Part shown: positions 61,064 through 64,000 of the stretch, piece after piece | Numbering within the stretch: the stretch's first letter is position 1 | How the letters are laid out: each line of letters begins with the position of its first letter | NCBI GenBank assembly: GCA_030605835.1 | Contig: JAUWHO010000027.1 | Coordinates: 1 to 64,000 of the forward strand | Reading direction: 5' to 3' | DNA length: 64,000 nt | From: Candidatus Zixiibacteriota bacterium | GTDB taxonomy: Bacteria; Zixibacteria; MSB-5A5; DG-27 | Notes under the pieces: generated by a model | Database searches by the model: none | The model's input: only the letters and a program-made list of their open reading frames with translations | Told to the model about the DNA's origin: nothing | Translations under genes and position numbers: made by a program

Positions 61064-62260
61064 ATGAAAGCAAGCCCAAGGGACCTGCTGGACAAATGCA
61101 TGAACTTCACTGAGGCTAAGGAAGTTCAGAGCGCTGGCTATTATCCCTATTTCCAGCCGATAGATTCTGCCTCCGAGACCGAGGTTTACATTGACGGGAA
61201 AAAGATGATAATGATCGGCTCCAACAACTATCTGGGGCTGACCACCCATCCCAAGGTCAAGGAGGCCGCCATCAAAGCCATCGAGAAATATGGGGTGGGC
61301 TGCACCGGCTCCCGCTTCTTAAACGGCACCCTAGACATCCACGAGGAGTTGGAGGCTCGCTTAGCAAAGTTCATGAAGAGGGAGGCGGCCCTGGTCTTCT
61401 CCACCGGCTTTCAGACGAACTTAGGCACCATCTCCGCTCTGGTGGGGAAAAATGACACCATCTTTATGGACCGGGGCGACCACGCCTCCATTGTGGATGG
61501 CTGCAGACTCTCATACGGGAAGCTGGTCAAATTCAAACACAACGACATGGCCGATCTGCGCAGACTGTTGAACGCTAACAACAACAACTATGGTAAACTG
61601 ATAGTGGTCGACGGGGTTTTCTCCATGGAGGGGGATATTGTCAACCTTCCGGAGATGATGGAACTGGCGAAGGAATTCAATTGCACCACCATGGTCGATG
61701 ATGCCCACTCCATCGGGGTTTTAGGCGAAAACGGTCGCGGCACCACCGAACATTTCGGCCTGGAGGAAGAGGTCGACATCGTCATGGGGACCTTCTCCAA
61801 ATCGTTCGCCTCCATTGGTGGTTTCATCGTCGGGGATGAGGCCATTATTCACTTCGTTAAGCACTTTTCTCGGCCATTGATCTTCTCCGCCAGCCCTCCA
61901 CCGGCATCAGTGGCTACCTGTCTGGCCTCGTTGGACATAATCGAAAAGGAGCCGGAGAGGCGAGTTCGCCTCTGGGAGATCACTCGCTATATGCACCAGG
62001 AGTTCAAATCGCTGGGATTCGACATCGGCTCCACCCAGACGCCGATTATCCCCATCGTCATCGGGGATGATATGAAGACCTTCCAGTTCTGGAAGGAGCT
62101 TCGCCAAAACGGTCTTTTCACCAATCCGATTGTCTCTCCGGCGGTCTCTCCCGGTGGAGCCCTAATCCGCACCAGCTACACTGCCATCCACACCGATGAA
62201 CAATTGGAGAGGGTCTTAGAGGTCTTCAAAAAGGTGGGCACAAAATACGGGCTGATTTGA
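61064..62260 (+). CDS. spt: Serine palmitoyltransferase-like alpha-oxoamine synthase
   Basis: A 398-residue PLP enzyme that condenses an acyl thioester with an amino acid. The PLP lysine is Lys246 in GTFSKSFASIGG, the motif of serine palmitoyltransferases; KBL and 8-amino-7-oxononanoate synthases differ here. His140 (RGDHASI) for serine stacking and VDDAHSIG (Asp212, His215) are present, together with GSRFLNGTLDIHEELE. It probably starts sphingolipid synthesis by making 3-ketodihydrosphingosine. It has its own promoter and operator-like repeat and is followed by a hairpin terminator. Confidence 0.9.
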   Translation: MKASPRDLLDKCMNFTEAKEVQSAGYYPYFQPIDSASETEVYIDGKKMIMIGSNNYLGLTTHPKVKEAAIKAIEKYGVGCTGSRFLNGTLDIHEELEARLAKFMKREAALVFSTGFQTNLGTISALVGKNDTIFMDRGDHASIVDGCRLSYGKLVKFKHNDMADLRRLLNANNNNYGKLIVVDGVFSMEGDIVNLPEMMELAKEFNCTTMVDDAHSIGVLGENGRGTTEHFGLEEEVDIVMGTFSKSFASIGGFIVGDEAIIHFVKHFSRPLIFSASPPPASVATCLASLDIIEKEPERRVRLWEITRYMHQEFKSLGFDIGSTQTPIIPIVIGDDMKTFQFWKELRQNGLFTNPIVSPAVSPGGALIRTSYTAIHTDEQLERVLEVFKKVGTKYGLI

Positions 62261-62285
62261 GACTGCAAGCATAATAGCAATCGAG

Positions 62286-62308
62286 AGCCCCGATCCCCTC
62301 GGGGCTTT
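62286..62308 (+). terminator. Hairpin terminator after the SPT-like gene
   Basis: AGCCCCGA-TCCCC-TCGGGGCT, followed by TTT. It lies between the SPT-like gene and the GNAT-like gene and could attenuate expression of the latter rather than stop it entirely. Confidence 0.6.
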
Positions 62309-62318
62309 ACTCACAAAA

Positions 62319-63452
62319 GTGGCTGAAGATCAGATAATCATTCAGGAAGTAAAGACCGAAAAAGAGCTACTGCAGTTCATAAAGCTCCCCTGGAAGATAT
62401 ATAAGGACGACCCCAACTGGGTTCCGCCCCTAATATCAGAACGCAAAGCTTTCTTCAACCCTCAAAAGAATCCCTTCTTTGAACATGCCCTAGTCAAGAA
62501 TTTTCTGGCGAGCAGAGACGGGGAGCTGGTCGGCCGCATATCCGCGATTGTGAATCACAACCACAACCGATTTCACAATGACCGCGTCGGTTTTTTCGGC
62601 TTCTTCGAATCGATTAAGGATTATCAGGTCTCGGCCCAACTTTTTGACACCGCTGGAGATTTCCTCAAATCGCAAGGGATGGAACTGATGCGGGGCCCCT
62701 GCAACTTCTCCACCAATGATGAGCTCGGTTTCCTTTCGGAGGGATACGATTCCCCTCCGGTCATTATGATGACTTACAACCCCAGATATTACCTCGACTT
62801 CGCGGAGGAGTATGGTTTCCGTAAGGCCAAAGACCTCTATGCCTACTACTTGCACGAGCCCATCAAACTGCCGGAGCGGGTGGTCCGAGTTGCCGAGAAG
62901 GTGAAAAAGAAGAGAAACCTCCAAATACGGCGGCTGAACTTGAAGAGGTTGGACTCCGAGATCAAAATAATCAAGGAAATCTACAACTCTGCCTGGTCGG
63001 ACAACTGGGGGTTCGTTCCCATGACCGATCGAGAGTTCGATCATATGGCCAAAGAGCTAAAAAGGATCGTCGACCCCGATCTGGTGCTGATTGCCGAGGT
63101 CAACGGCGAGCCGGCGGGGTTCTCTCTGGCCCTGCCTAATATCAATCAAGTTTTGAAGAAACTGAATGGCAGGCTCTTTCCGCTCGGCATCTTAAAACTT
63201 CTCTGGTATACCAAGATCAAGAGATTGGTTGACGGCACCCGCATTCTCACTGCCGGGGTGGTGGAGAAGTATCGCCGTCAGGGGATCGACAATATCTTCT
63301 ATCTGGATACCTATCGCATCGGAACCGGAAAGGGGTATACCTGGGGGGAGTTCTCCTGGATCCTAGAAGATAACCACGCGATGAACAGTGCCCTCGAAAC
63401 TCTAGGGGCGCGGATTTACAAAAAATATAGAATCTACGAAATGGAAATCTAA
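62319..63452 (+). CDS. GNAT-like acyltransferase, candidate bacterial ceramide synthase
   Basis: A 377-residue protein with an N-terminal PWKIYKDDPNWVPPL element and a GNAT-type C-terminal half (LIAEVNGEPAGFSLALPN, GVVEKYRRQGID and the final GARIYKKYRIYEMEI). Proteins of this type are found next to serine palmitoyltransferase genes in sphingolipid producers, and the Caulobacter bCerS enzyme is annotated as a GNAT. It would acylate the sphingoid base. The start is GTG at 62319 with no clear RBS, so the N-terminus is a little uncertain. It begins just after a hairpin. Confidence 0.82.
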   Translation: MAEDQIIIQEVKTEKELLQFIKLPWKIYKDDPNWVPPLISERKAFFNPQKNPFFEHALVKNFLASRDGELVGRISAIVNHNHNRFHNDRVGFFGFFESIKDYQVSAQLFDTAGDFLKSQGMELMRGPCNFSTNDELGFLSEGYDSPPVIMMTYNPRYYLDFAEEYGFRKAKDLYAYYLHEPIKLPERVVRVAEKVKKKRNLQIRRLNLKRLDSEIKIIKEIYNSAWSDNWGFVPMTDREFDHMAKELKRIVDPDLVLIAEVNGEPAGFSLALPNINQVLKKLNGRLFPLGILKLLWYTKIKRLVDGTRILTAGVVEKYRRQGIDNIFYLDTYRIGTGKGYTWGEFSWILEDNHAMNSALETLGARIYKKYRIYEMEI

Positions 63453-63493
63453 TGGTGAGTGGTCATTGGTGAGCAGTGAGTTGTTTTAAGCCA

Positions 63494-63522
63494 AGCTCGG
63501 GCGGGAGTTGCACTCCCGACCG
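63494..63522. repeat. Dispersed hairpin repeat (AGCTCGGG type), copy 2
   Basis: AGCTCGGGCGGGAGTTGCAC with a matching right arm, the sister of 12843-12871. The arms of the two copies differ at several positions, and most of the changes are compensated. Confidence 0.7.
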
Positions 63523-63598
63523 CAAGTTATCTGCTTAATGCGCTTAATCTGTTGTGAAGGTCTATGTTGGTATCGGACGCCGACGCCCGATGCCGAAA

Positions 63599-63624
63599 GG
63601 TCACGGATGAGGGCATCCGTGACC
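63599..63624. repeat. Perfect 11-bp hairpin
   Basis: GGTCACGGATG-AGGG-CATCCGTGACC in the repeat-rich intergenic region. Confidence 0.6.
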
Positions 63625-63846
63625 AACAGTGGCTGATCTTCGGAAACCCTTCGGATCCATGTGGATCTGAAGGTCATGCGCCTGTCGGCTAACGACTTGT
63701 CCGATACGGCTCCCTATCGGTATGAGTTTCCGTTACATACTCTCTTATTCCCGGCGGCGGCGGCCGCGGGGCTACCCCAGGATTGGCTCACAGTCCACAG
63801 TTCCAGATAATCCCTGTTCCCTGTAACCTGTCCCCTGTTCCCCGAC

Positions 63847-64000
63847 TCAGCTTCCGGCAATCAATTCACCTAATCTTTTTCTCAGCTCTCTGACCGGTTT
63901 TCTCTTCCCCTCAAGGAGTTCCCTAATCTGGGGCAGTTTCCTCTCGGTGGCTTTCTCGCCGTGAGCGATGCATTCCTCCACCTTCGTAAAATTCGCCCAG
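63847..64000 (-). CDS. Partial gene of unknown function (C-terminal 50 residues)
   Basis: A minus-strand frame enters from the right edge of the window and stops at 63847. It reads a charged helical tail including HGEKATERKLPQIRELL and VRELRKRLGELI. Codon use looks like that of neighbouring genes, and the hairpin-rich region begins right after the stop. I do not recognise the family from this fragment. Confidence 0.55.
   Translation of the reverse strand, partial: WANFTKVEECIAHGEKATERKLPQIRELLEGKRKPVRELRKRLGELIAGS

Larger units (their letters stand above)
63453..63846. other. Intergenic region packed with hairpins, no gene
   Basis: About 390 bases containing a degenerate CACCATTCACC-like spacer (63453-63480), the AGCTCGGG hairpin, a perfect 11-base-pair hairpin (63599-63624), a GGGGCTACCCCAGG motif like that at 24278-24315, and a degenerate TGTTCCCTGT run (63811-63843). 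No reading frame here has support. Confidence 0.6.

Noticed and set aside
63486-63677. A minus-strand frame of about 60 codons
   Set aside because: It is made up almost entirely of hairpin repeats (63494-63522 and 63599-63624).
1-64000. CRISPR arrays, tRNA and rRNA genes
   Set aside because: No regularly spaced direct repeats were seen, and intergenic regions read by eye showed no cloverleaf or rRNA sequence. A dedicated scan could still find a tRNA that I missed.

Overview
The window is one continuous stretch of bacterial chromosome with ordinary coding density. I see no phage, no IS element with terminal repeats, no rRNA or tRNA, and no CRISPR array. The gene set points to a Gram-negative bacterium of the FCB superphylum, probably an uncultured candidate phylum outside Bacteroidetes. 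Evidence for this is: two secreted proteins with a C-terminal YPNPFN-type (T9SS-like) sorting domain, several outer-membrane barrel proteins, a bacterial geranylgeranylglyceryl phosphate synthase, a serine-palmitoyltransferase-like enzyme, and an unusually large collection of intergenic hairpin repeats. This placement is inference; no 16S or ribosomal protein gene is present.

Layout. 1-8.2 kb (minus strand): dnaK (C-terminus cut by the window edge), a small membrane protein, a secreted parallel beta-helix protein, then rsmE, prmA, dnaJ, a REP-associated tyrosine transposase (RAYT) and surE. 8.4-13.7 kb: a lipoprotein, an RNase H-like protein, a secreted subtilase and a radical SAM enzyme. 13.9-21.5 kb (minus strand): an M16 peptidase pair, an SppA fused to an outer-membrane-like domain, a DUF4097 protein and an rRNA methyltransferase. 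21.5-28.2 kb: a patatin-Omp85 protein, an MNT/HEPN pair, a DUF819 transporter-like protein and a propeller-transglutaminase. 29-36.9 kb: pgsA-pgpA, a DUF3078 protein, then an osmotic-stress block (MscS, OtsAB fusion, TreT, MscS). 37-48.4 kb: a trypsin-TPR protein, cinA-thpR-HEPN-recA-recX, a hydrolase, a second RAYT with its REP/REPIN repeats, a DUF4258/DUF2283 pair, alaS and a methyltransferase-like membrane protein. 48.5-56.9 kb: GGGP synthase, sedoheptulose-7-P isomerase-like protein and a surface-polysaccharide cluster. 56.9-60.9 kb (minus strand): a selenium/sulfur trio (YedF-like, cysteine desulfurase, DUF3343) downstream of a class V aminotransferase and an epimerase. 61-63.5 kb: a serine palmitoyltransferase-like enzyme and a GNAT-like protein which, with the divergent epimerase, form a candidate ceramide-synthesis locus.

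Most initiation regions carry recognisable housekeeping promoters, nearly all with a 17-bp spacer, and good Shine-Dalgarno sequences. TTG and GTG starts are common in tightly coupled genes.

The strongest unexpected signals are two RAYT genes, each associated with its own family of GTAG-led hairpins, including hairpins that have become protein-coding (end of alaS, end of a hydrolase gene, and inside one RAYT); the putative sphingolipid locus; the SppA-barrel fusion; and a duplicated promoter segment in front of dnaK.
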